Assembly (NCBI RefSeq): GCF_938029845.1
Contig: NZ_CALHGG010000125.1
Location: forward strand, 1 to 34,236
Direction of reading: 5' to 3'
Source of the DNA: an uncultured Capnocytophaga sp.
GTDB lineage: Bacteria; Bacteroidota; Bacteroidia; Flavobacteriales; Flavobacteriaceae
DNA length: 34,236 bases
The notes beneath the pieces were generated by a model, which worked only from the letters and a program-made list of their open reading frames with translations, had not been told where the DNA came from and ran no database searches. Shown one piece after another: positions 15,153 through 24,048 of this stretch (the first letter of the stretch is position 1; the number at the start of each line of letters is the position of its first letter). A program made the translations under genes and the position numbers.

Positions 15153-16400
15153 TTAAAATTTATTTTTTATTAAATAATATTGATATCCTGTGCTTAGTAA
15201 GTAATAAGATAAGTATTTATTTCTATATAATCGGATGTTATTGTGTATTTCAAGTGTTTCATTTTGATTTTCATAATAGCGAATATCATCGGAGGTTTGA
15301 TTAGAAGAAAAAAGATTTTGACTATAGAAAGTCTTTAGGTGTAGTTCTTGTTCGTCCAAGAGTAAATTAAAATATACATAGCCTTGACTCCAATCTTCTT
15401 TAAAAGATTCCTCTTTTCCAAATAGATGAAGTCCTGAATTGGAGGTATATTCCTTCAGATAATACATATATTTTATAGGACTTTCTAGAGGAGCTATTCC
15501 TTTTTCTTTAGGAGGTTTTATGAAGTCATTAAACAAATTAAAATCATCTGAAACAGGAAAATCCATATATTTTAGATAATAAAACTCTTGTGTATAGAAA
15601 TAGTACAACTTATTTTCTTTTTTAATAATAACCATTGCATCTCTTTCGCTATCTTTTTGAATAATAACTATTAAATTGTTATTAGAATTTTTAAATGTAC
15701 GTTCTTCCATATCTTTTTCTGAAGGTTGTTCCTCTTTTTTTAGCTCTTTCATAGGTAGAAAGTCCCTATTGCCATCTATCAAAAAAGAAGAATAAGATTT
15801 TTCATAAATATCTATCAAATATTTTTTTCTTACCACGATGTCTCTTTTTTGATTCACAAAATTTTCCAAATATAAAGTTTCCATATGGTTTCCTTCAGTA
15901 TCATATTTCAATATACAATCTATATAAAATGTAGTTTCATCATCATAAAATTTATAATATATGAACAGATGACCTTCTTTATCAAGGAATAAATCAGTAT
16001 CGGCGGGTATTTTACTTTGAGAAATAGGAGAAATTATTTTTCCTCTTTGATATATCTCTTTATTATCCAACAAATCATATTTTCTAAGTTCTTTAGGCAT
16101 TTCCGTATATGAAACAAGGTATTTGTAATAGGAATATACCGAATAAGAATGTTTGAAAAGAAAAAATACAAGCATACAAATAGGAAATATACGTATAAAA
16201 CGCTTGGTTATACTATTCTTTTGGAAATAATAATAAGCGAAAACACCTATTCCAAAAAATAATGTATAAAAAACATATAGTAATATTTTTTTTCCTCTAA
16301 AAATGACTTCATAATCCCAATAAATAATCAATAAATAGGTTAATAAGAAAATAATTCCTGTAAGAGAGGCAAAAAACAGATGTGATAATTTTGATTTCAT
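15153..16400 (-). CDS. Large membrane protein of the local paralogue family, copy 2
   Basis: This is a 415-aa protein. Start MKSKLSHLFFASLTGIIFLL; membrane segments at about 8-30, 40-60 and 70-88, then a soluble domain of about 325 residues, predicted periplasmic by the positive-inside rule (K-R-F-I-R before the third segment). The core is LKYDTEGNHMETLYLENF, then LIDIYEKSYSSFLIDGNRD followed by F-L-P-M-K. The end is NETLEIHNNIRLYRNKYLSY and Y-Y-L-I-K-N. It directly follows copy 3 (13-base gap), and the sequences around both start codons (TTTTACAGCTATG) are identical, evidence of tandem duplication. Confidence 0.78.
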   Translation of the reverse strand: MKSKLSHLFFASLTGIIFLLTYLLIIYWDYEVIFRGKKILLYVFYTLFFGIGVFAYYYFQKNSITKRFIRIFPICMLVFFLFKHSYSVYSYYKYLVSYTEMPKELRKYDLLDNKEIYQRGKIISPISQSKIPADTDLFLDKEGHLFIYYKFYDDETTFYIDCILKYDTEGNHMETLYLENFVNQKRDIVVRKKYLIDIYEKSYSSFLIDGNRDFLPMKELKKEEQPSEKDMEERTFKNSNNNLIVIIQKDSERDAMVIIKKENKLYYFYTQEFYYLKYMDFPVSDDFNLFNDFIKPPKEKGIAPLESPIKYMYYLKEYTSNSGLHLFGKEESFKEDWSQGYVYFNLLLDEQELHLKTFYSQNLFSSNQTSDDIRYYENQNETLEIHNNIRLYRNKYLSYYLLSTGYQYYLIKNKF

Positions 16401-16413
16401 AGCTGTAAAATAT

Positions 16414-17700
16414 TTATTTTATCATATAAACATATTCCCCATCATAGAAAATAGCATAAGATAGATGCTTATTGGTATAAAGAAACATATCTTTGTACTT
16501 CTCTAAGGTTTCCTCTTCATTTTCTATATAATAAGTAGGGGTTTTAAGTTGGTTATATCCTTTATAGTTAGATATTTTTTCTTTCTTAAAGTGAAAAGTA
16601 TCTTTTCCTATTTTAAGGTCAAATAACAATTGTATATCAGAATAAGTCACCTCGCAATTTTCCCCTTGGTCATTCCTAAAAAAGCCATTCATAGTAAGAT
16701 ACTCATAATAAAAATCTTGTGGAAGAATATTTCTCCGCTCGAAAGAATACGCCCCCTTTTCTTCCTCTTCTTCTAATATAGAGAACAGATTACTTATAAG
16801 CATATTTTCATCCTGATCATCTCTGTACTGAGTATTCTTTTCTGATGTAGGAGGGAAAAAGTAATAGGCTTGGTCATCCTCTATAAATATTCCTATTATT
16901 GCAGGATATCCTCCACATTCTCCTTCATCAGAGAGGGTTGTTTCGTAATAAGATATAGGTGCCCTCGTTTCTCTATGAGCTGGATCATATCCCTTCAAAT
17001 ATTCCATAGGTTGCATAATAAATGATCCGTCATAGGTATAATTTGCATATTCATAAGTACTAAGATCTATAATATAGTTTCCTTTTAGCAAAAACTCTCC
17101 TATTGGTTCTTCCTCTGGATGTGCCAAGAAGACACTGTACTTAACTTTTCCTATTGTATCATACACAACCATATAAGGAGGTGTCTCAAAAGGATCTTCA
17201 CCTACAAGTTTCCCTGATATATAGAAAGGATTTTCCACATAATGCTTTTCTGTATATAGTACTACTAACTCGTGATTTTCATTAAGCAAACATTGTTTTA
17301 TCTGATATCCTTCTTTAGGGGAAAGTAGCGAAAATCTCGTATTAGCTGTAACTCTTGTCGTATCTGCTAAGGAAAGGAAACGGTGTGCTTGTTCTTGCTT
17401 TCCGATACGTGAATATTGCAGAAACACTTCTTGACATATATTTGGTGAATAAAGTACAAAAAACACAAAAGCTGTAAACATCCCAATTCCATAGAAAAAA
17501 AATCTTTTAGCCCAACGATAATGAAAGCTATAAAAAACCAACATTCCCAAGGCAAAAGGGATAGGAACAAATTTTGCCAAAAACTTACCTCCCATTTGTG
17601 TAACTAAAGTATATATCTCATACACTATAAAAGCATAAGCTACAGCAAAAGCAATCCCTATAATAAGAGCCAAAAACAGATGTAATAATTTCTTTTTCAT
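16414..17700 (-). CDS. Large membrane protein of the local paralogue family, copy 3
   Basis: This is a 428-aa protein. Start MKKKLLHLFLALIIGIAFAV; three hydrophobic segments (about 6-33, 45-62 and 68-88) and a soluble, probably periplasmic domain. The core is VVYDTIGKVKYSVFL, then NYIIDLSTYEYANYTYDGSF followed by M-Q-P-M-E. An acidic stretch (EEEEEKG, about 310-317) and the C-terminal TLEKYKDMFLYTNKHLSYAI, then Y-M-I-K, match copy 4 closely. It lies between the 158-aa membrane protein and copy 2. Predicted structure is mostly beta-strands, which would suit a propeller-like sensor or binding domain, but that is a guess. Confidence 0.78.
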   Translation of the reverse strand: MKKKLLHLFLALIIGIAFAVAYAFIVYEIYTLVTQMGGKFLAKFVPIPFALGMLVFYSFHYRWAKRFFFYGIGMFTAFVFFVLYSPNICQEVFLQYSRIGKQEQAHRFLSLADTTRVTANTRFSLLSPKEGYQIKQCLLNENHELVVLYTEKHYVENPFYISGKLVGEDPFETPPYMVVYDTIGKVKYSVFLAHPEEEPIGEFLLKGNYIIDLSTYEYANYTYDGSFIMQPMEYLKGYDPAHRETRAPISYYETTLSDEGECGGYPAIIGIFIEDDQAYYFFPPTSEKNTQYRDDQDENMLISNLFSILEEEEEKGAYSFERRNILPQDFYYEYLTMNGFFRNDQGENCEVTYSDIQLLFDLKIGKDTFHFKKEKISNYKGYNQLKTPTYYIENEEETLEKYKDMFLYTNKHLSYAIFYDGEYVYMIK

Positions 17701-17719
17701 AGCTGTAAAATATTTTTAA

Positions 17720-18196
17720 TTATGCCAAATAGAAAATAGAAATAAAATATAATGTAAATAAAAGAGGTGTATAATGGAATAATAAAGTACAAACTATAAG
17801 AATAACTCCGGAAGCAGCTAATATCTTCCATAATTTAGGATATATAAATACATAAATACCTAAAAATAACATTGATATTTCCGATATACGTCCCAGTATA
17901 CCAAAGATTCCAAACCAAAATCTTAAGAATGATGAGATATCAAAATAAGGAAAAAGAAAAGGAAAGGTAACAATAGAGCAAATAATAATTCCTGTTTGGT
18001 TTTTCTTATATATATTATATCCCAACAGATTTAGCATCAAGCAAAAGAAAAAAAGATATAGCACCCGAGGGACAACATAGAAAATGGTAAATCCCGAACT
18101 ATCTATACGGAACATCCATAGGGAGAGGACTACTAAAATAGCCAATAGTATAACCATTGTGATGGTCATAACTCTTAAAAAAGGAGGCTTTTCCAT
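17720..18196 (-). CDS. Four-helix membrane protein, related to the 165-aa protein at 14186
   Basis: This is a 158-aa hydrophobic protein beginning MEKPPFLRVMTITMVILLAI, with about four to five membrane segments (8-28, 36-60, 65-85, 90-115 and 125-155). Motif NLLGYNIYKKNQTGIIICSI aligns with the 165-aa protein. It starts 4 bases after the stop of the decayed SWIM gene fragment and lies 19 bases before copy 3, so it is inside the same run of co-directional genes. Pairing of this family with the large paralogues occurs twice in the cluster. Confidence 0.68.
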   Translation of the reverse strand: MEKPPFLRVMTITMVILLAILVVLSLWMFRIDSSGFTIFYVVPRVLYLFFFCLMLNLLGYNIYKKNQTGIIICSIVTFPFLFPYFDISSFLRFWFGIFGILGRISEISMLFLGIYVFIYPKLWKILAASGVILIVCTLLFHYTPLLFTLYFISIFYLA

Positions 18197-18200
18197 AGGA

Positions 18201-18800
18201 TTATATTTTATAGTCTATAATTATTTTATTTAAAATTTCTACAAAGTTATATTTTCTTTTGTAGATTTTTTTAAGTTCGAGTACTAATTTTTTTATTGTA
18301 TCAAGCTTCTCAGGGACTTCTTTTATTATATAGCGAATAGCCTCCCCTATAGTTTCATATTCATTTTTTGTATACATTCTTTCGCAAAAGAAATGAACTA
18401 AATGAACCAATCTTTCTGTTATTTCTTCCTTGTAATATTTCTTTAGGTAAGGTAGGAAATACAAAGTAGTCTGAATATCTAATTCTTTTACATAATTCCA
18501 AAGCCTTTCATGCTTATCTTCTTGCTCATAGATAAAGAATAAGACAGGAGAAATTATTGAAGACCTCCAATAATCTGTGATTTTTTCTCTTTTCTGGTTA
18601 TAATCCTCTTCGAGTTCCTTAATTTCTTTCTCTATAACCTCCTTCCATTGTTTTTCTGTATAGGTTTTTTTCCATTTTTCATAGTATTCTATACTTTCTT
18701 TGTCTTCCAAAGCAATTTCTTTAGCATAATGACGAATAGTTGGGATATCTTTTTCTAACTCAGCAATGTATACTAGGACTGCCTTCCATTCTTTTATCAT
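18201..18800 (-). pseudogene. SWIM zinc-finger gene, C-terminal fragment
   Basis: These are 199 codons of helical protein (IEYYEKWKKTYTEKQWKEVI is typical of the helical region of SWIM zinc-finger proteins, which carry Y-Y-x-x-x-K and W). Read upstream through 18801-18900 in the same frame, it continues with IQISIEEGDLKTAKKLLEEG and IKTLTQKGRNQ, joining naturally to the preceding fragment. The ATG at 18800 is therefore probably an internal methionine, not a true start. It is separated from the middle fragment by a -1 shift in the A-run near 18893-18900. Confidence 0.75.
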
Positions 18801-18880
18801 ATTTTGATTCCTTCCTTTTTGAGTTAGTGTCTTTATCCCTTCTTCGAGTAGTTTCTTTGCCGTTTTTAGATCTCCTTCTT

Positions 18881-19561
18881 CTATACTGATTTGTATTTTA
18901 TTTTTCTGAGTTCAGGATCCTCAAGATTCTCATCAATTATCTTATTGACTCCTTCAGTATCTCCTTTTTGAGAAAGAATACTTATTTTTTCAGCTGTATA
19001 AATACGTTTGTCATACCCCGAAAGATTCTTTTTAGAAAGAATTTTATCTAAGGTAGCTAAATATTCCTCTTCTTTTTGAAGCTGTAGACAAATTCTCTTA
19101 GAAGCCTCTGTTATTTTCTTTCCATAATAATCATATTCGTAATTTGTCCCATTATATAATTCTTTTAATAGAAAAGAAGCTGCTTTTTCTTTTAGAGCAA
19201 GAGGTACTCTTTCATCTTCTGCTAAGAAAATAATTGTATCTAAGGTCTTATCTGTATTATTAAGGAACGTCTCAGAAAGATAATTTGCTTCCTGAATAAT
19301 ACTATTGAGCTTTACAAAAAGAAGTTTGGCGAAGATAAAAGCATCCCGATAGTTGCTATTTCCTATATAGGTAGTAATAGACTTGAGATGTTTTCTTACC
19401 TCTTTGTTAATATCTGTGAGATTTTGAAGATAATTATAGTAATAACGAGGCTTTATAGTTTGGTCTATAATCTCTGCTATCTTCTTTTCGAAATCGTTAT
19501 TCTCATTTTTATCTATAAAATAAAGTTCAAAGTCACTTTTAAAAACCTTATTTTTAGTCAT
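18881..19561 (-). pseudogene. SWIM zinc-finger gene, middle fragment
   Basis: These are 226 codons of helical repeats (YYYNYLQNLTDINKEVRKHL, ICLQLQKEEEYLATLDKI, AEKISILSQKGDTEGVNKII). Upstream it is in frame with the SWIM fragment: the bases between them read E-F-I-K-T-Y-M-T-K-N after a TAG, so the ATG at 19561 is probably internal. Downstream the frame ends ELRKIKYKSV-stop, while a one-base addition to the A-run would give E-L-R-K-I-K-I-Q-I-S-I-E-E-G and continue into the C-terminal fragment. Confidence 0.75.
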
Positions 19562-19579
19562 ATAAGTTTTGATAAACTC

Positions 19580-19936
19580 CTAAAACTCTGCACGAGATAT
19601 TTTCTCAAATAGGCTCTTGAGGCTATCCTTCTTTCCTTTAGTGCCTTTTTTTTCTTTGGTAGCTTTTTGTTGTTTTTTAGCCTCTATCGCCAAGAAAGCT
19701 GCTATGGTATGGTAACAAACTCCTTTCCTTGGTCGCTCGTAGGAACAAGATGTCTCTCTAATAGTATTCTTATGTAGTAGTATTTCTACTTCATAAGTAT
19801 TTGCTGCTTCTACTGTAGCTACCCACAGTCCATCCTTAAGCTCTTCTAAGGAAGATACTTGACCTTTTTCAAAGGCTTCTTTGCCTTGCTTTACCAATGT
19901 TTCATCAACAAACTTATCAAAATTCTGAATTGTCAT
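19580..19936 (-). pseudogene. SWIM zinc-finger gene, N-terminal fragment
   Basis: These are 118 codons before a TAG (19582-19580). They begin MTIQNFDKFVDETLVKQGKE, then AFEKGQVSSLEELKDGLWVA, the usual run-in to a SWIM domain. The zinc-ligand region reads S-C-S-Y-E-R-P-R-K-G-V-C-Y-H: the expected C-x-C pair has lost its second cysteine (TAC where TGC would be usual). The ending EKISRAEF-stop-EFIKTY matches the family's E-K-(I/L)-S-x-E-E-L-x-E-F-I, so the TAG probably replaces a leucine codon (TTG). The intact gene would encode about 578 residues down to 18201. SWIM proteins of this kind bind nucleic acid; the role in this cluster is unknown. Confidence 0.78.
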
Positions 19937-19968
19937 AATTTTTCCTTAATATATTTCTCTTATAAAAA

Positions 19969-21321
19969 TTATTTTACGATATAAATACCATTAAAAGTAT
20001 CTAATAATCTATATTTTATATTTTTATTGCTGTATAGATATATGTTTTTATATTTCTCTATAGTCTCTGTATGATTCTTCCAATAGTAGGTAGGTGTTTT
20101 CAGGCTTCTTTCATAGTTGCTATGGATAAAATAGGATGCTTTCAAAGAAAGTACTTGGTCATCTACCTTTAGCTGGTAATATAACTCTCCTTCTCCTCTT
20201 TTCACTTCAAAAGATCTCAAAGGCTCAAGAGGTTCTAATCCTGTACATTCTATATCGTCCTGCAAATAATAAACAGGCTCTATATCTGTACGTTGTGAGG
20301 ATCTTTCTCCCTTGCCCAAATGTTCCTGATTATACAGCTGATCATTTCTCAGTGCCATTAGAAGTGGTGCGGAGGTATGTTCTGGGGATTTTATCTGATA
20401 ATGTTTCTTACCGAAATAGTAATAATCGATAATATCATAAGGAGTCAAGTAATAATATAACTGCTGATCTTTTAGAAAGACAATCATATAACTAGGGTCT
20501 TCTTCCCTAGGAAAATCCCCCTTGTCAGGAAGTTGCCAAGAAGGTGTCTTTATAATATGACAATAGGACGATTCTTGACTCCTATTATAGTAAAAATCTT
20601 TGGCTTGTTGGAAGTTCCAGCTTTGGGAACCTTCCACCAATTTCATAGGGCGAAACACGCTATCTCTACCAGAAAGCCAAGCATTATTATAAGTGCGGTT
20701 AGAAATATCTATAAGGCAATCCTCTACAAGAAATATCTTGCTCTTCCCCTCTGAATGATAAAGAGAAAGCGTACCGATAAGATTTCCATTCGTATCGAAT
20801 TTCTTGACAAAGCCCTCTATGTCTCCTTCCCTAAGAAAGCTCTCACTTATTTCCCTATAAAGAGCCACTAGTTCATGCTGCTGTGTCATGATATAATTCT
20901 CCAAATAAAAGCCTTTGTGATCGCCAAAGGGAATAATCTCCTTTCCATCTCTGGTTGTAGCATCTTCTTCTATTATGGCAGCAAATGTTTCAAGCATTGG
21001 AGGGAAGTTCTTTCTCGATTTGTAAAGTAAGAATTTACCATACAATTCTCCCCCATAATAGGTCAGCCATATTCCTATGCCCATAAGCACCACAAATCCA
21101 AGTACGTAGATTCTGGCACCTTTGTAATAGATCATTATATAGTAAAGGATATTCACCAAGGCAAGCAAGGTAAAAAATCCATAGAGATAGAAAAAAGGGT
21201 ACATTAGATAACCATTTCCTGTAATAGTAATTAAAATGATATTAAGAACTACAAGAATAAGAAATAGGATAAAATAGCTTCGTAATAATTTGCCCATATA
21301 AGAAAAATTCTTTGTAATCAT
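19969..21321 (-). CDS. Large membrane protein of the local paralogue family, copy 4
   Basis: This is a 450-aa protein, or 442 aa if M9 is used: the promoter at 21332-21339 leaves only a few bases of leader before the ATG at 21321, so the ATG at 21297 is a real alternative. Membrane segments at about 14-36, 42-64 and 72-90 are followed by a soluble domain with KFDTNGNLIGTLSLYHSE, then CLIDISNRTYNNAWLSGRDS and F-R-P-M-K. The end TIEKYKNIYLYSNKNIKYRL then Y-I-V-K is closest to copy 3. It is the first gene of the cluster and carries the only clear promoter in it. Confidence 0.78.
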   Translation of the reverse strand: MITKNFSYMGKLLRSYFILFLILVVLNIILITITGNGYLMYPFFYLYGFFTLLALVNILYYIMIYYKGARIYVLGFVVLMGIGIWLTYYGGELYGKFLLYKSRKNFPPMLETFAAIIEEDATTRDGKEIIPFGDHKGFYLENYIMTQQHELVALYREISESFLREGDIEGFVKKFDTNGNLIGTLSLYHSEGKSKIFLVEDCLIDISNRTYNNAWLSGRDSVFRPMKLVEGSQSWNFQQAKDFYYNRSQESSYCHIIKTPSWQLPDKGDFPREEDPSYMIVFLKDQQLYYYLTPYDIIDYYYFGKKHYQIKSPEHTSAPLLMALRNDQLYNQEHLGKGERSSQRTDIEPVYYLQDDIECTGLEPLEPLRSFEVKRGEGELYYQLKVDDQVLSLKASYFIHSNYERSLKTPTYYWKNHTETIEKYKNIYLYSNKNIKYRLLDTFNGIYIVK

Positions 21322-21331
21322 GATTTGTGTG

Positions 21332-21339
21332 CAAAGATA
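21332..21339 (-). promoter_or_regulatory. Bacteroidota -7 promoter element at the head of the membrane-protein cluster
   Basis: The minus strand reads TATCTTTG, ending 10 bases before the ATG at 21321. It lies in a 270-base divergent intergenic region (21322-21591) that is otherwise AT-rich with TTAATTATT-type repeats (around 21350-21385) and has no gene. Confidence 0.55.
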
Positions 21340-21559
21340 GTGAAAACAATTATTAATTGTTAATTATCATTTGTTAATTATTATACTTATGCTTTGTTGA
21401 TATTTCTGTTGTTAAAATTTATCCTTATTCATCACTTTAATTCAATGATAATCATCAGATTAAAAATGAATTTTATCACTATTTACGATCTGAAAGTAGT
21501 TATAAAATTAGAATGAGTAATTAATCTTTAAAATATTTTATTTTTTCAGATAAACGAAG

Positions 21560-21567
21560 TATATTTG
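21560..21567 (+). promoter_or_regulatory. Bacteroidota -7 promoter element for the polysaccharide export genes
   Basis: TATATTTG, matching TAnnTTTG, followed by CACTC, 24 bases before the ATG at 21592. No clear -33 TTTG was seen. Confidence 0.55.
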
Positions 21568-21591
21568 CACTCTGATTAAAAACAGCAAACA

Positions 21592-22575
21592 ATGATTAGG
21601 AAAATCTTATTTTTTCTTCTTTTAAGTGTAGGTTTCTCCCTTTCTCTTTCTGCACAAGTACAGAATCTTAACTTAGAGCAACTTGCCTATATCAATGTAG
21701 ATCAGCTCTCTGATGAACAAATACAATCTTTTTGGGAAAAAGCACAAGCACAAGGTTACTCTATTACTGACTTAGAGACTGCTGCCCGTGTAAAAGGAGT
21801 ACCCGTTTCCCAAATTACTAAGCTCAGACAACGTATCATGTCTCTCTCTACTTCTGTTAAAAAGAAAACAACTACAACTACTACTCCAAGTAACAAGAAT
21901 ACCTCCTCTGAGCAGGAAATATTTGGGCGTACAGAAAAGGAATATCAGAGGGATTCTCTTCAGCCTATAAAAAAGAGTAGAGTATTTGGCTATGATTTCT
22001 TCCAAAATCCTAAAATCTCCTTTACTCCTACTATCAATGTACCTACTCCTGAGAGCTATATCATCAACACAGGAGATGAACTTTTGGTAGAGGTATGGGG
22101 CGCTGCTGAAAGTAGCACTACCCAAAAGGTGGATAACCAAGGAAACATCATCCTTCCCATGGCAGGGAAAGTACATGTAGGAGGACTCAATTTTGTAGAG
22201 GCCAAAGCACGTATCAATACCGCTTTACGCAAAATATATGCAGGTATCTCCGCCCCTGAAGGTAGTTATGCTAAGGTATATACTGGTGTTTCCATCGCCA
22301 ATATCCGTACTGTAAAAGTCAATATCATTGGAGAAGTAGAAGCCCCCGGCACCTATTCCCTTAGTGCACTTTCTACAGTGATTAATGCACTCTATGCCAG
22401 TGGAGGACCTACTGAAAATGGTTCCTTTAGGAATATACAAGTAGTTCGTGGTGGAAAAACTATCGCTCATCTAGATATTTACAATTTTTTACTCAAAGGT
22501 TCCCAAGAAGGGAATATCAACCTCAATGACCAAGATGTAATCATTGTCCCCCCTATAAAAATCAAGTGGAGGTAA
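21592..22575 (+). CDS. SLBB-type polysaccharide export protein, N-terminal part (frameshifted gene)
   Basis: This fragment is 327 aa. Signal peptide MIRKILFFLLLSVGFSLSLSA ends at A-Q. A helical region (25-85) and a Thr/Lys-rich linker (90-108) follow. The polysaccharide-export (Wza/PES) domain, about 150-225, has YIINTGDELLVEVWGAAE and VDNQGNIILPMAGKVHVGGL. A first SLBB domain (about 235-310) has V-N-I-I-G-E-V-E-A-P-G-T-Y. It then runs N-D-Q-D-V-I-I-V-P-P and terminates in a non-family tail IKIKWR. One extra C in the preceding C-run gives V-P-P-Y-K-N-Q-V-E-V-I-G-F-V, leading straight into the next frame. The whole gene would encode 816 residues, the usual length. Its product exports or anchors extracellular polysaccharide at the outer membrane. 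Confidence 0.85.
   Translation: MIRKILFFLLLSVGFSLSLSAQVQNLNLEQLAYINVDQLSDEQIQSFWEKAQAQGYSITDLETAARVKGVPVSQITKLRQRIMSLSTSVKKKTTTTTTPSNKNTSSEQEIFGRTEKEYQRDSLQPIKKSRVFGYDFFQNPKISFTPTINVPTPESYIINTGDELLVEVWGAAESSTTQKVDNQGNIILPMAGKVHVGGLNFVEAKARINTALRKIYAGISAPEGSYAKVYTGVSIANIRTVKVNIIGEVEAPGTYSLSALSTVINALYASGGPTENGSFRNIQVVRGGKTIAHLDIYNFLLKGSQEGNINLNDQDVIIVPPIKIKWR
22548..22553 (+). other. C6 tract at the frameshift in the export gene
   Basis: Six cytosines follow ATTGT. Seven would restore one continuous frame (GTC CCC CCC TAT AAA AAT CAA GTG). Homopolymeric C tracts are the classic substrate for slipped-strand phase variation, though six is at the short end. Confidence 0.7.
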
Positions 22576-24041
22576 TAGGTTTTGTCAAGAGAGAAGGACT
22601 CTATGAGGTAAAAGAGGGTGAAAAACTTTCTTCCTTAGTTGATTATTTTGGAGGTTTCAAGTCCAATGCCTACAAAGATATCATGGTCGTAGAACGTATT
22701 GTAGGAGCTAAGCGTGAAGTAAAAGAAGTCCCCTTTAATGATGCTGACAAATTTGCTATGCAAGGTGGAGATAAACTCTTAGTACACAGACTTTCTGATA
22801 TATACCACAATCGAATTAGTATCACTGGAGCTGTTTATCAGCCAGGTAATTATGCCTATTCAGAGGGTATGACAGTCTTAGACCTTATAGACAAAGCAGC
22901 TGGAGTAAGAGAGGAAGCTTATCTAAATCGTGCCATTCTCTTCCGCTCCATAGACCGTGTGGATAAACAAAGTCTTAATTTTTCTCTCAAAGACCTATTA
23001 GAGAAGAAGCAAAGTATCGCTCTACAACCCAATGATAGTTTACATATATATGGTAGGGATAGCCTCATTGCTAAACCTATGGTGCGTATAGAAGGAGCGG
23101 TACGCAAACCTCAAAAATTTGCCTATGCCAAAGGACTATATCCTGCAGACCTTATCATCATGGCTGGCGGATTTATAGAAGGAGCAGACCAAACACAAAT
23201 ACAGGTAGCTCGCCAACTAAATGATGCTAACTTCAAGACCATCAGCAAAGTATATACTGTATCTCTCTCTAAAGAAGGAGGGGATAGTATCGCCTTAGAA
23301 CCTAATGATATAGTAACTGTTCGTTATGAAAAAGGGTATGTACCCCAACAAGTGGTCAAGATAGAAGGAGAGGTTTCTTTCCCTGGTTTTTATGCCATTC
23401 TTACTAAAGAGGAGCGTATCTCAAGCCTTGTAGAACGTTCTGGTGGATTGGCTCCTTATGCTTATGTAGAAGGGGCTACTTTGGTAAGAAAAAAGGATAA
23501 GAATGAAAAAGATGATAAAGCTCAGGAAAAACAGCTTAAAAACCTAAAAAAAACCGATAAGGATCTAACTCTTATAGAAACTAAAGAGGAAGAAAATACC
23601 CCTGAAGCCTCTGAATATCGGGTAGGTATCAATCTTAAAAAAATTATGGAGAACAAAAATTCCTACCAAGACCTTGTTCTAAAAGATGGGGATGTGCTTA
23701 TTATCCCTTCTGAAAAACAAACAGTAGAGGTAAAGGGATTGGTACTTGCTCCTTCCTTAGTTCGTTATGAAAAAGGGAAGTCTACTCGTTCCTATATTAA
23801 TAGTGCTGGAGGATTCTCTGACAATGCTCAGAAGAGATCTGTTTATGTGGTATATGCCAATGGAGATGTAAAAGGTACCAGTCGCTTCCTTTTCTTTAGA
23901 AGTTACCCTAAGGTTGCTCCCGGTGCCCTAGTGATTGTGCCTGAAAAACCTGAAAAGAAATCACTTTCTACTACTGAAACAGTAAGTGTAATGACTGCCT
24001 TAACTACTTTGGCTATACTAATCTACAATGCCTTTAAATAA
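22566..24041 (+). CDS. SLBB-type polysaccharide export protein, C-terminal part (frameshifted gene)
   Basis: This fragment is 491 aa, with a nominal GTG start at 22566 inside the N-terminal part. It begins in the middle of an SLBB domain (VEVIGFVKREGLYEVKEGEK), and further SLBB units follow (ISITGAVYQPGNYAYSEGMT; VRIEGAVRKPQKFAYAKGLY; VKIEGEVSFPGFYAILTKEE; VEVKGLVLAPSLVRYEKGKS). The C-terminus is a membrane helix (TVSVMTALTTLAILIYNAFK). It has no signal peptide or ribosome site of its own, so on its own it would not reach the periplasm. It is the continuation of the 21592 gene in another frame. The Wzz-like gene starts 8 bases after its stop. Confidence 0.85.
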   Translation: MEVIGFVKREGLYEVKEGEKLSSLVDYFGGFKSNAYKDIMVVERIVGAKREVKEVPFNDADKFAMQGGDKLLVHRLSDIYHNRISITGAVYQPGNYAYSEGMTVLDLIDKAAGVREEAYLNRAILFRSIDRVDKQSLNFSLKDLLEKKQSIALQPNDSLHIYGRDSLIAKPMVRIEGAVRKPQKFAYAKGLYPADLIIMAGGFIEGADQTQIQVARQLNDANFKTISKVYTVSLSKEGGDSIALEPNDIVTVRYEKGYVPQQVVKIEGEVSFPGFYAILTKEERISSLVERSGGLAPYAYVEGATLVRKKDKNEKDDKAQEKQLKNLKKTDKDLTLIETKEEENTPEASEYRVGINLKKIMENKNSYQDLVLKDGDVLIIPSEKQTVEVKGLVLAPSLVRYEKGKSTRSYINSAGGFSDNAQKRSVYVVYANGDVKGTSRFLFFRSYPKVAPGALVIVPEKPEKKSLSTTETVSVMTALTTLAILIYNAFK

Positions 24042-24048
24042 TAGAAAA

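Noticed and set aside
19388..19612. Plus-strand frame across the SWIM gene fragments
   Set aside because: The minus-strand fragments are recognisable as SWIM-family sequence; the plus frame has no supporting feature.
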